Source: Maratus speciosus
Taxonomy: Eukaryota; Arthropoda; Arachnida; Araneae; Salticidae
Assembly (NCBI GenBank): GCA_963932465.1
Contig: OZ010799.1
Span: 278,663,164-278,727,163 of the forward strand
Length of the DNA: 64,000 nucleotides
Direction of reading: 5' to 3'
Numbering within the stretch: position 1 is the stretch's first letter; every line of letters starts with the position of its first letter. This document shows positions 1-11,340 of the stretch, piece after piece. The notes under the pieces are model-generated. The model had not been told where the DNA came from. It saw only the letters and a list, made by a program, of their open reading frames with translations, and made no database searches. A program made the position numbers and the translations under genes.

Positions 1-3000
1 TCCACATCAAATCAGGCAGTAAAATATCAATATGTAACCCACCATCACAGATATTAATGAAATTGCGTGTGTTTGTTCTTACTATTAAGATATGATCACC
101 AGTAATTTTTTTTGCTCCTTGGTGAAATAATTTCTGAGAAAAAAATTCTCAAAATTTTGAAAAACTACCGTCAGTTGGCATTCTTGACTGCTCGGTTTTC
201 AAATGTAGCATGTCATATATATAATCATATTTCAATATCTACTCTACAAATCATCTTCAAATAATTTATGCATAATATTTAGGGTACGCAGTTTATGAAA
301 AAAAAATACTGTTACGCTTATAACATTTTAAGTGTGTCTAAAAAAATGTTTAAACTTTGAAGTCGTGAATTTTTTATGAAAAATAATGCATTAACAAAAA
401 AAGCACTATCAACAAAAGGCGGTATTTTTATTAAATTTATTTTTTGTGGGAGATATACTTCAAGGTGTCCTTTACCTGATTCTGAAATAAAAATAGTGGG
501 ATTTTGGGTGTTTTTAGTAATATTTTCTATTTTAAAATATTTTGAGGTGCATTTCAAATAAAATCAAGCAAAGTCACTCCATGTCAGTTCCCCTAAGCCA
601 TTTAATCACTCTCACAAATTTCAATGAAACTGGGTTTGTTTATAGCTCATTTTAAGACGTAATTACCTTTAATTTTCTTGATCCTAAGTAAAATATTTTT
701 TAAGATAAAAAAATATCAAAATTTTGAAAAATTGTTTTACATTTTTTTAATGACAGTTCTATATTCAAAGACTGCATTAAAAAAACAGTCATTTCAATAT
801 AAAATCACTAAATAGGTTTCAAATAATGTATATGTGACAAATAATGTAGGCAGATTATTATTTCTTGTTTTTTGTCATGTTTAAACACTAAGAGTGTCTT
901 TTATCTTGTTTATTTTTAAAATCAAGAATTTTGTCAAAAATAATGTGTTAATCAAAAATTTATTATTAACCGGAGGCAGGGTGTTATTACTTTTTTTAAT
1001 TGTACGTAAAAATATCTTTTAAATGGTTATAAAATAAAAATAGTGAAAATATGAGAAAAAATTATCAAAGTTTTGGAAATTGCCACGAGTTGCCATTAAT
1101 GATTGTTGAATTTTCAAAGGCCTCATTTTATATATATAATCATATTTCAATAACTAATAAAGAAATCTTGATCAAATAATTTAAGCAAGGTAAATAAAGT
1201 ATGTAGATAATGAAAAAAATATTGCTGTAATGTTAAAAAATATTTAAATGTGTCTAAAAATTGTATAACATTTGAAATAAAAAATATTTTACAAAAAATA
1301 ATGAAATTATTAAAAAAGCTTTATCAATCAGAGGCGGAGTTTCTATGACTAATTTTTTAATTTTAAGTTGTACATAATACTACATTATAACTAGATCTGA
1401 AATAAAAATAGTGGAATTTTGGTTGGTTTTAGTAGTATTTAAATCATATTTAAAATTATCAATATTTTCAGATGCAAAATTTATCCAATGCATCCTCCCT
1501 GGAAATATTTTTATTTATACATTTATTTTATTTTTCAAATTATCTTTTATGTTCGTTTCTTAAGGAAAAAAATAAACAATATTGTTTTCTAGTAAAACTT
1601 CTAGGGCGAAGAGCAATTATCCCTTTCCAAAAAAGAGAAAAATCACTAGCTCCTCATCGCCCAATAGAAATTTTCAAAATGACACTCCTAATCTTTAAAC
1701 TCATATTTGTCTGCTAATATTGAAAATTTAGCATTGAGCTGCTAATATTGAAAAAAATAGCAAATTTCACTCTTTTGAAGAAAATTTTGAGATATTGTGC
1801 TTTAAAAATATGCAAAAAATGCATAATCCATTATATTTATACCTTTCAAATAACTATATCTAAAACATTATTTAAAACTTAATGAGATGCATTTTTGTAA
1901 CTTTATTCAGTTTCTAATGATATGTAATTTGATTTATTTCATCGCAATATTGCTGAAAGATGGATTTTCAACATATATATATATGTATATATATATGTGT
2001 GTATATATATCCCTTTTCTCAAACAAATTATTTAAAAATTATTCACTTATGTTTAATAAAGCATATATATGGTTTATACACTTATAGAGAATACATATAA
2101 GTTTTATGATATTATGTCAATAATATCTAAAAGTAAGGAACTTATCTAATAGTATGTAACGAAAAATTTAACATCTGGTGTAATGACAACAAAACTTTAT
2201 AATTGTTTTACTTAATTTGGATGAATGAAAAAAGCGTACATGTTTATATTTTATTGAAGTACAGGTGAAAATTTCACAGACATTCCTATCCCAACAACTG
2301 AGTATGTCACATTTACACTACAGCTGATTTTTTCTTTTTGATCTTTCAGGTTTGATTTCAGATGGTCATGAATTAATTAGTTTTGTTAGAAGTGTCATTG
2401 CAGCCAGCATATTAGGTTCACTAATTTTTTAAAATTTATTTTGATTGACTCGATGAACAACATCATTTAAAGCGAACATTTCATGTATTTTCAATTAAAA
2501 GCTGATTTATAAATCCATTATGTTGTTTAGTTATTATTATCGTCTTAAGATAATAAGTTGGTATTAAGATTTTTAAATGTAGTTTATTTATTATTTGAAC
2601 AATTGAAAGTATTTTTCAATAAGTGTGGGCTGTTGATTTTAAGTCGGCTGTTGAGCAGTGTAGTGTTGGTAAAGGAACTGATACTATTTAATTTTTATTG
2701 CTGTAAATAATATTTGTTATTTTATTATTGTATGTATAATATTTAAGCAAGAGTAGCAACACACGATATCGTAGTCGTTATAGTACATCTTAGCATGAAA
2801 AGCTTCAATATTTATCATTAAACATTCACATTTTATGAAAATTTTGTTAAAATTGCTCATATTTTCACTATTTTTATTTTATAACTATTTAAAAGATACT
2901 TTTACGTACAATTAAAAAAAGTAATAACATCCTGCCTTCGGTTAATAATAAATTTTTGATTAATACATTATTTTTCACAAACTCTTGATTTTAAAAATTC

Positions 3001-3905
3001 ACAAGATTAAACACACTCTTAGTGTTTAAACATGACAAACAACAATAAATAATAATCTGCCTACATTATTTGTCACATATACATTATTTGAAACTTATTT
3101 AGTGATTTTATATTGAAATGACTTTTTTATGCAGTCTTTGAATATAGAACTGTCATTAAAAACATTTAAAATTTTTTTTTCAAAATTTAGATTTTTTTTA
3201 TCTTAAAAAATGTATTACTTAGGATCAAGAAAATTAAAGGTGATTACGTCTTAAAATGAGCTATAAACATACCCAGTTTCATTGAAATTTGTGACAGTGA
3301 ATTAAATGGCTTAGGGGAACTGACATGGAATGACTCTGCTTAATTTGATTTGAAATACGCCTCAAAATATTTTTAAATAGGATATACTACTAAAAACACC
3401 CAAAATCCCACTATTTTTATTTCAGAATCAGGTAAAGGACACCTTAAAGTATATCCCCCACAAAAAATAAATTTAATAAAAATACCGCCTTTTGTTCAGA
3501 ATGCTTTTTTAGTTAATGCATTATTTTTTATAAAAAATTCACGACTTCAAAGTTTAAACATTTTTTAGACACATTTAAAATGTTATAAGCGTAACAGTAT
3601 TTTTTTTTCATAAACTGCGTACCCTATATATTATGCATAAATTATTTGAAGATGATTTATAGAGTAGATATTGAAATATGATTATATTTATGTCATGCTA
3701 CATTTCAAAACCGAGCAGTCAAGAATGCCAACTGACAGCAGTTTTTCAAAATTTTGACAATTTTTTTCTCAGAAACTATTTCACCAAGGAGTAAAAAAAA
3801 TACTGGTGATCATATCTTAATAATAGGAACAAACACATGCATTTTCATCAAAATCTGTGATGGTGGGTTACATGCCTGCCTGAACTGACATGGAATGACC
3901 CTAAT
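1..3905. mobile_element. Giant foldback (inverted-repeat) element, arms about 1.07 kb
   Basis: Positions 1 to about 1080 read as the reverse complement of about 2820 to 3905 by eye, with substitutions and small indels scattered along both arms. Landmarks pair in order: the GTACGCAGTTTATGAAAA block near 285 with its complement near 3610, the CTGACGG/CAGTTGGCATTCTTGAC block near 170 with that near 3720, and the AGACTGCATT block near 765 with that near 3130. The arm is itself built of diverged direct units (anchors near 150, 717 and 1070). The right end carries GAACTGACATGGAATGACCC. The same motif recurs at about 3316-3337 and, inverted, near 575, so each sub-unit keeps an end-like sequence. The left end probably lies just outside the window. 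No transposase was seen. The superfamily is not recognised. Confidence 0.8.
1081..2819. other. Loop of the foldback element; no gene seen
   Basis: AT-rich spacer between the two arms. Positions 1050-1450 hold a further diverged copy of the arm sub-unit (same order of the AAATAAAAATAGTG and TATATATAATCATATTTCAATA landmarks). Positions 1972-2010 are an (AT)n/(GT) microsatellite. The remainder (about 1460-2819) has only short open frames with no recognisable protein content. Confidence 0.6.
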
Positions 3906-5223
3906 TTAACAGAGCAGGGCCCAAGTTTAGATTTTACAACGGACGACAATTTCGCACGGGGAGAGAACAATGTTTCTTTCACGAAAAAAGAGCAGGCATC
4001 TCAGAATATCTTTTTCTATCCCTAGTGACACTAATAATTAGTCACGGTACAACCTTGATATAGGAGTTGACCCTCTAGTTTACCCTCTCCAGTCAAAGTT
4101 TCAGCTACGCGATAGATAGTCGGTGGCAACACTGACAACTTGAAGACAATAAAAGACTCCAGTGAGAACGAAGGCACTTTGCAGCGATTGGAAGTGCCGT
4201 AAGGCTGTGAACGCACCATCCTTCTAAACTGTTATCAGTGTCAGCATCGTTTGTTGTGGCTAAGCGGTGTCTTTGATTTTTAATGACTTTAAAAGGAAAG
4301 GGACTGATGTCCTGCAAAAGAGGAACCTTTCCTTCAAGTAGAGTCGAGCTCCTTATCTCCTGACCCATTGTTGATTCCCCTCATTCTTTTGTGAATAAAC
4401 CGCAGAACCGTCCAGAATAACAGATTTTCAAAGAAAACTAGAGAAGGATGACAAAATATGCGTCTGTACGCAGCCTAATAGTGGAAGCGCTCCGCCCCCT
4501 TTTCCTCCGTAGGGAAGAGGATGCGGAGGAACGAGGAGACAAGAGAAGACAAAGAGAGTCGGAGAAGTGTGCAAGTACAGGCTGCAGTGAGGATCGGGGA
4601 AAAACTCTGTAAAAGCCCATAGCGGGTGAGTTGCGTAAGGAGTTGGGAGGACTTTGCAGACAGTGGTCAACACTGGCCATTTCCGTCCCGGTAAGAGGCC
4701 TCCTGTCTCTTGATTTACAAATAGGACTCAGTAGCACGCTGGACTTATCGTGAAATTAATCCCCCAAGGACTTTGTATACAACGAAAAGCACGAACTCAG
4801 GATCATATGGGAGAACGGTTACCTTCCCATTAGCATTCGATGTCGGACCCATCACTTCAATATTGTATTTTCTATTGACCTAAAATTGTATTACCCAGAA
4901 TGAAATTGGGTTACTATAAAATCGAGAATTTCTTATGTCCCAAAGCTACCAATATTCATAATTCGGACTTGAAATTCTTACATAATCTATAAAATTTAAA
5001 TACACCACATAATTCAAAACAAGAAAGTAAAATCGTGCGTTAAGAATAGATTATGAAACACTTTCCAACGCTTTCAGATTACTTTAACAAAACTTCGTTA
5101 TTTAAGTAAATAAGGTAAGTAAGATATAAAAGGCATAAAACATATGAAACTGATTTCGGCAATTACCAAATATGCATTCCAGTTCTTTTGTACAGCCCTG
5201 TATTTGGTCTATAGAATGGTATA
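3906..5223. other. Unassigned; GC-richer patch at about 4030-4760
   Basis: This interval is clearly richer in G+C and in CpG than its surroundings, especially 4430-4760. Minus-strand open frames of 62 to 99 codons overlap here in several frames, which is expected of GC-richer DNA and does not by itself indicate a gene. A GT after CCGTCCCG near 4690 could be a splice donor, so an untranslated first exon or CpG-rich promoter is possible. I recognise no domain. Confidence 0.35.
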
Positions 5224-5384
5224 CATGGTGTGTTCACAAAGTTTCAAGACTGGTCCTAAAATACAAAAGTTTTTAAACATTTTTGTACAGCGAGCTAAAA
5301 TTCTTCGAAATATGACCCTGACACACTGCTGCCAGCGTTTTTTCCATTATTTATAGGCTCCCTGGAGGTCTTCGCGCGCAAGGC

Positions 5385-5600
5385 TGTTAAGAGACCTCGT
5401 CCAAGCTGCTTGGATTTCTGGAATCGTGTCAAATCGCTTCCCTTTCAGGTCTTTCCTGATCCGGGGAACAAAGAAAGTCGCTGGGAGCAAGGTCCGGACT
5501 ATAGGGAGCTAGCGGCAGTATTGCCTCGTTAAACTTAACCAAAACTTCGGCAGCGGCGGTGAGAGACCGCATTATCTAGTGAACAATCCAATCGTATCTG
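5385..5600 (-). pseudogene. Mariner transposase C-terminal relic, left arm
   Basis: Minus-strand relic of a mariner transposase catalytic region. It aligns by eye with the better-preserved relic at 23578-23793, reading from near the second catalytic Asp (HDN block) towards the SFDEV segment. The frame is interrupted. There is no N-terminal helix-turn-helix region and no first catalytic Asp, because the palindrome carries only the C-terminal half. It cannot encode an active enzyme. Confidence 0.6.
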
Positions 5601-5689
5601 ATATCTGGGCGGGCACGCCGGACTTTATCATTCAAATAGTGGTACATTCTAACGTAAAATCGACCTGACCCTGTGCGTCCGCCCAGACA

Positions 5690-6002
5690 CCAGAGAAGAT
5701 TGGGTTGTTCACACCGACAAAGCGCCCTTTCACAGGTCTCTCGCAGCCGCCAAAGTTTTGGCTAAGTTTAAATTGGCAATTCTGCCACAAGCCTCCCTAA
5801 TGTCCCGACCTCGCTCCCAGCGACTTTTTTTTATTCCTCCGGATCAAGAAATACCTGAAAAGGAAGTGATTCGACACGATTCCAGCTTCGACGAGGTCCC
5901 TTAACAGCCTTGGCACGAAGACTTCCAGGAGCCTATGAACAATGGAAAAAACGCTGGCAGCGGTGCGTTGATGCCCAAGGAACATATTTCGAAGAATTTT
6001 AG
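5690..6002 (+). pseudogene. Mariner transposase C-terminal relic, right arm
   Basis: Plus-strand mirror of the left-arm relic. Recognisable pieces are AAKVLAKFKLAILPQAS, a disrupted SPDLAPSD block, and FDEVP followed by a stop. Further on, in another frame, comes a W-x-x-x-W-Q-R-C/A ... GxYFE-like tail near 5943-6000, which is the usual mariner C-terminus. Stops and frameshifts show long decay. Confidence 0.65.
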
Positions 6003-6076
6003 TTCGCTGTACAAAAATGTTTAATAAGTTTTGTATTCTAGGATCAGTCTTGAAACTTTGTGTATTCTATACCATG

Positions 6077-6417
6077 TATATTCTATACAGTACGCGAAAA
6101 TTTAGCTTAGCAATAAAACGCATATTAGATTGAAATTTCACATTCAGCAATTTATGCCAATAGTCGGAAGCATACTTGATTACTTTTCTACAGCCGTATA
6201 TTTTATGCACTACCTTTATATGCACGCCACTATTTTTCTAAACTTCAATTCAGACTAAAACACGTCTAAAACTATTGAAATCCCACTTCTAGAAATTATC
6301 ATACATAGACGGCTATGTATCCAATTCTTTGCGTTGCTCTGTATATCATTTTATCTATATTCTGCAAATATTTCTTAGTATACTAAATGCAGTTTAGTCC
6401 AAAAATGCACAACTCAT
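6077..6417. other. AT-rich spacer, nothing identified
   Basis: Unique-looking AT-rich sequence between the mariner derivative and the next element. No coding or structural signal was seen. Confidence 0.5.
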
Positions 6418-7189
6418 TTAAACAAGTTGGAAATTGCTCGTCAAACGTGGCAAATGAGGTGCGTTCGTACTATAACTAGTTTTAAAATTATTTTTTGCAC
6501 CCCATATTGTACTGAATGTATAATTTTTTGCACTTCATAACGTGCATAGTCTGATACATCATTAAAATGCACTTCGAATAATTTTTTCGGAACACTTTTG
6601 ACTGTCCCTGTAATTAAACTATACATCCGATTTTCCTAAAATTTGAAATAGCTCAACAAAATTTTGCAACAATTATATCTTTAAAATTTCAGACCCTTCG
6701 GAAGGCTGTAATATCATTAAAATGCACTTGCAATAATTTTTCCCATTGGCCGTAATGTAAAGAAAAACTTTTGGCTGTCCCTGTAATTAAACTATACATC
6801 CGATTTTCATAAAATTTGAAATGACTCGACAAAATTTTGCAACAATTATATCTTTCAAATTTCAGATCATTCGGAAGGCTCTAATACCATTAAAATCCAC
6901 TTGCAATAATTTTTCCCATTGGCCGTAATGTAAAGAAAAACTTTTGACTGTTCCTGTAATTAAACTATACATCCGATTTTCATAAAATTTGAAATGGCTC
7001 GACAAAATTTTGCAACAGTCACATATTTGAAATTTCAGACTATTCGGTTGGGTAGTTTTTGCTCTGTTACATGCGGACAGACGGACAGACGGACAGACGG
7101 ACGGACAGACGGACGGACAGACGGACAGACGGACGGACTGAACGACGACTATAGGTGCTACGTATTTATATAATTACGAACGCACCTAA
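6418..7189. mobile_element. 173-bp-unit element, copy A (three units)
   Basis: It shares its 5' flank (AAGTTGGAAATTG ... CGTGGCAAATGAGG), an inner GGTGCGTTCGTA (6458) and a 3' TACGAACGCACC (to 7186) with two other copies in the window. The inner motifs are inverted repeats of each other. Between them, three copies of a 173-bp unit follow one another: the ATACATC landmark ends at 6627, 6800 and 6973. Then come a (GGACAGAC)n microsatellite at 7074-7138 and the constant tail GACTATAGGTGCTACG. No protein is encoded. This is a non-autonomous element of uncertain class. Confidence 0.7.
7074..7138. repeat. (GGACAGAC)n microsatellite
   Basis: A run of GGACAGAC/GGACGGAC units just inside the 3' end of the element. 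Shorter runs sit at the same place in the sister copies (about 7705-7733 and 34872-34897), so the microsatellite belongs to the element. Confidence 0.85.
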
Positions 7190-7327
7190 AAACACCTTCA
7201 AGCAATTTACGCTAATACGCAGTAATACTTACGAATTCTTTTGGTTATCTGTGTATACGATATTAATTTATACACTCCACATAGTATGCAAAAAATTAGT
7301 TAAACTTAAAAAATGCATATCATATTT

Positions 7328-7785
7328 AACAAGTTGGAAATTGCAAGTCAAATGTGGCAAATAAGGTGCGTTCGTACTATAACTAGTTTTATAAATATTT
7401 TTTGCACCGCATATTATACTGAATGAATAATAGTGCTCTTGAATACTGAATTGTGAACTGAATAGTGCACTTCATAAGTGCATATCAATTTCATTATGTT
7501 CGAAAGGCTGTAACATCATTAAAATGCACTTGAAATAATTTTTCTCCCATTGGCCGTAATGCAACGAAAAACTTTTGACTATCCCTATAATTAAATATAT
7601 ACATCTGATTTTCATAAAATTTTAAATGACTCGACAAAATTTTGCAAAAATTATATATTTAAAATTTCAGACCATTCGGTTGGGTAGTTTTTGCCCTGTT
7701 ATATGCGGACGGACAGACAGACAGACAAACGGACCGAACGACGACTATAGGTGCTACGCATTTATATAATTACGAACGCACCTAA
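7328..7785. mobile_element. 173-bp-unit element, copy B (short form)
   Basis: Same 5' flank, same inverted GGTGCGTTCGTA (7365) / TACGAACGCACC (7782) pair and same 3' tail as copy A. It contains only about one full 173-bp unit, after a divergent leader with TGCACTTCATAAGTGCATATC. It lies only 140 bp from copy A in the same orientation. Confidence 0.7.
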
Positions 7786-7889
7786 AAAAGAATAACGTAA
7801 TTCAGGTGAAGACGCTATTAAGATGTTTTGGTTAGTACAGCCAAAATTGAAATGATAAGATAATGAAAAAAATACACCATGCTTTTCAA

Positions 7890-9500
7890 CATTTAATTCA
7901 TTATGTATACTATATTGCCATTAATGACCGGCAACTTTCAATTTTAGACATTTTGTCGAATATTTAGAAATATACTTGACAAATTCTTCTGGAATTTCAG
8001 GATTAAAAAGAACAGGTATGACCTCATATTTAGCAATGCCGATTTGATAAGGGGGGAAATTAGGGGGCCAACAAAAAATCAAAGAAAAAAAACAATATTT
8101 GGCCTGTAAAATAAAATTATGCCTGTAAAATAAAATGCACGAAATGATCTATCGCTACCGAATATAAATAAACAGACATTGTGCAATATGTGTCTTCTTT
8201 TGTGTAAGTATAGCATGTATATTAATAGAGATATAGCGATTTATTGAAAAAAATTTAAAAAAAATCTTGCATGTTTTTTGCTTATAACATGCAGGGTTTT
8301 CAACCAAATTTAACTCCGGTTCCAGAAAAATTGACAAAATATAGTAGAAACAATATAGTGCAATTGGAATATAAATATATTAAATATTTTAGGGAATATG
8401 AGCAGTTGTATGAAATAGTTTTTATCTGCGCATGCGCGAACGATAACAAGGATCATTTTACATAATTTAATAGTCAACTCTATGGAGCAAATTATTATTA
8501 AAATCTAGTCAAATATCGTAAAAATTCAGAAAGATATCGGCGTTAAAGTGAGCCAATTTTTAGTTGTTCTCTAAAAGCAGCTGAATGATAAGGGATTTTC
8601 CACAAATTGTCATTTTTAATTTTTAATTTTTTTTAATTTTCATTTTTTATTGATGCTTTAGTTCTTCTTGGATAACCACCAGAACGAGCCTATACCATGA
8701 TCAAAAGAAGTACCAAAATCGAAGCAATTTTTCCAAATCTACTCGTTGATACTCACTATATACTAACTTTTTTCTGAAAGTCAGTTAATAAAAAATGACA
8801 ATTTGTGTAAAATCCCTTATCATTCAGCTGCTTTTAGAGAACAACTAAAAATTGGCTCACTTTAACGCCGATATCTTTCTGAATTTTTACGATATTTGAC
8901 TAGATTTTTTTTTAGTAATTTGCTCCATAGAGTTGACTATTAAATTATGTAAAATGATTCTTGTTATCGTTCGCGCATGCTCAGATAAAAATTATTTCAT
9001 ACAACTGCTCATATTTCCTAAAATATTTAATATATTTATATTCCAATTGCATTATATTGTTTCTACTATACTTTGTCAATTTTTCTGAAACCGGCGTTAA
9101 ATTTGGTTGAAAACCCTGCATGTTATAAGCAAAAAACATGCAAGAATTTTTTAATTTTTTAAAATAAATCGCTATATCTCTATTAATATACGTGCTATTC
9201 TTACACAAAAGAATACACATTTTGTACAATGTCTGTTTATTTATATTCGGTAGCGGTAGATCATTTCGTGCATTTTATTTTACAGTGTGATCCCAAGTAT
9301 TATTTTTTTTCTTTGATTTTTTGTTGGCCCCCTAATAGCTCCCCTTAACAAATCGACATTGCTAAATATGAGGTCATACCTGTTATTTTCAATCCTGAAA
9401 TTCCAGAAGAATCTATCAAGTATATTTCTAAACATTCGACAAAATGTCTAAAATTGAAAGTTGCCGGTCATTAATGGCAATATAGTGTATACTTATTAAT
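7890..9500. mobile_element. 1.6-kb palindrome with about 130-bp loop
   Basis: The left arm (about 7890-8652) and right arm (about 8787-9500) are reverse complements with scattered substitutions. Outer landmarks are GTATACTATATTGCCATTAATG at 7906 and its complement near 9490. Inner landmarks are ATAAGGGATTTT near 8588 and its complement near 8815. Each arm has a similar small open frame (60-80 codons, containing FFAYNMQGFQPNLTPV), at 8271-8465 on plus and 8981-9229 on minus. No recognisable domain or target duplication was seen. It is probably a foldback transposon relic. Confidence 0.8.
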
Positions 9501-9792
9501 TCCTTTCCAATTATGTACATCATTGACAAATTTAATGTTAAATAAACTCGTGTAATAGTGGCATATTCCTCCGTATATGCATGGAAGATGACAACGGTTA
9601 TGGGGTAAGATGCAACATCACAGTAAATAAGAAAAATAAGACAAGCATTGGAACACGCCATGTGAATTAACAATAACTATGGAAAAACAAACAAATTTGA
9701 AAACTGAATTTTTTTTTTTTCAAACATACTTTGCTAAAACTAATAAGGGTACAAACCTACATATCATTTCATTCAGTGAAATGATCATCATT
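9501..9792. other. Spacer, nothing identified
   Basis: AT-rich sequence between the palindrome and the pogo-type relic. No feature is supported. Confidence 0.5.
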
Positions 9793-10800
9793 TCAATTTT
9801 CGTGCAACAATTTCGTGCATTTGATGCACTGAATCCAATCACACTTGAGATCTTTTTTTAGCGTAAAAGTATCCTTTACATACAGCACAAAAATCTTCAT
9901 CATTATTCTCATCAAAACTATCGCCACTGGTATCCAGAGGAATTTTTTCACTTGAGGAATACTAGTTTACATGCCTTTTTTTCTTCTTCTTTTTCGAAGG
10001 TTTCTTTTTATTTATTTTGCATTTTCCCCATTCTTTCTCACATAGTTTTTCTTCTCTCTGATGCAGGTAAGACCTTTGCTGTTTGTTTCTTGCACCCAGA
10101 TGTTTAGGTCTTCTGACCTGAGAAATTAGGACTGATTCCTCATAGACAGGAAATCCTGTTTTCTGTGCTGGTGGAGGCAGCTGCTGGTGACAGTCCAATG
10201 ACACTAGCTCTGCTGTTGGAAGCAACTGCTGATATAGCCCACATGATCTGTTGGCTGGTTGGTTGTGTTTATGACGGTTAATTATCAGCACGAGGTGTAC
10301 AGGCCCTAAGGGGGAGGGAGTGCCCTCCTTGGGGGTCTTTCTAAGGGAACCTAACCCGTATTTACGCTCATGATCTGTTTGCCTACACCAACGAAGCAAC
10401 TGCTGGTGTAGGCCTATTGTCAGAGGCGCCGCTTGTGGAAGCAACAGCTGTACCATTGCTGAAACCATCAGAGAAAGCAAACGCACCCTCTGGAATTGCT
10501 TGTGAGTTATAGGGATAAATCCCAGTAGCTGAAAACCCAGAAGTGACATTTCATACTGTGGCTGCCTTGCTTCAAACTCTATTCAGAAGACATCCAAACT
10601 GAAGTTTTGAAAGTTTACAATCTGGATTGCTGTGGATCTACGCTTTCAGAGTTTGTCCCCAATATGTTTTCAATGGTTTGAAAAATGAGCGATCAAGTGG
10701 CTGTATATACTGGGTGGTGTGACTTGGCAGACCGAAAAGAATTACTTCATTTTCTGTTCTTATTTTAAATTATTTGTGAACCATGTTGCGTCTTCCCGAA
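9793..10800 (-). pseudogene. pogo/Tigger-type (DDE_1) transposase relic, C-terminal part
   Basis: The minus strand encodes the distal half of a pogo-superfamily transposase in broken frames. The stretch at about 10640-10750 reads VILFGLPSHTTQYIQPLDRS, the hallmark block around the last catalytic Asp in DDE_1 endonucleases. It is followed by an FKPLK ... YW segment and then SGFSATGIYPYN and AIPEGAFA near 10480-10540, the family's usual 'GFRATGIYPLNP' region. The far C-terminus (about 9800-9900) holds FCAVCKGYF and, after a frameshift, DWIQCIKC ... LLHEN, matching the family's cysteine/histidine tail. Several stops and shifts are present. A SINE is inserted at 10253-10368. The relic is cut short at about 10800, where a small MITE begins. 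The N-terminal DNA-binding part was not found. Confidence 0.8.
10253..10368 (-). mobile_element. 5'-truncated SINE inserted in the pogo relic
   Basis: This is the reverse complement of the 3' half of the SINE at 52550-52782 (shared GGGTTAGGTTCCCT, GAGGGCACTCCC and CATAAACACAACC). It is flanked by CATGATCTGTT at 10242-10252 and 10369-10379, a direct repeat of at least 11 bp that is the expected target-site duplication. The tRNA-like head is missing, as in an incomplete reverse-transcription insertion. Confidence 0.85.
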
Positions 10801-11340
10801 GTATAGGGGGAAGATGACAGATACGCTTATTTCCGTATTGCTGCAAGATTATGGCCGCTTCTGGCTGCCTTGTGTGTGTAACAGAATGCGGAACTCAATT
10901 GTATTGCTAATATCTTATTTAAAATAAAACATCCATTTATAAACTTTAAATATGAGCAACGGAATATTATAAGGACTTTACTCACCAGGTTTAAGGCTCA
11001 CGAGATCCAAAAATAACAGCGATTGAAGGCGACAAATTAAGATAAATTCACAAACCGCGTGCACACTGGGACAAGACTCCTCACACAAGCGGGTCAGTAT
11101 TGCCATCTGTTGACACATAAAAGTACTAGGATTAAATATGCGTCTTCCCCAAGTTTCGTCGCCCACCCCCAATCACCTTATACAGTATAGTATCCGAAAT
11201 CTTTTGTGTGTAAATGCTATACACTTCATATTATACAGAAAGTAATTTGAAATAAACCTTAGCAGCTCATTTTAATTTCATTATAAATGAAATAGTTTAA
11301 CATAATTAAAATACGCTGCAGGAAATGTTCCCCCTATACC
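10799..11340. mobile_element. Short TIR element (MITE-like) at the broken end of the pogo relic
   Basis: GTATAGGGGGAAGAT at 10799 is matched, inverted, by ATGTTCCCCCTATAC ending near 11339, giving terminal repeats of about 15 bp. TA lies at both borders. There is no coding capacity beyond random frames. The pogo homology stops where this element begins, so its insertion or a linked rearrangement probably removed the rest. Confidence 0.5.

Larger units (their letters stand above)
5224..6076. mobile_element. Palindromic mariner derivative, TA-flanked
   Basis: The left end is CATGGTGTGTTCACAAAG and the right end is its diverged complement (CTTTGTG...ACCATG), each bordered by TA, the mariner target. 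The two halves (about 5224-5620 and 5680-6076) are inverted copies of the same sequence: the transposase C-terminal half plus the terminal repeat, reading outward from the centre. The unpaired middle is about 60 bp. The left half reads on the minus strand and the right half on the plus strand. The 5' half of the gene and the start codon are missing from both arms, so the element is non-autonomous. The same architecture recurs at 23407-24283. Confidence 0.85.

Noticed and set aside
7074..7138. CRISPR-like short regular repeats
   Set aside because: This is a simple (GGACAGAC)n microsatellite with no spacers, and the genome is clearly eukaryotic.
9962..10549. A 195-codon minus-strand open frame
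   Set aside because: It runs through the pogo relic mostly out of the transposase frame and through the inserted SINE, so it is a chance frame.
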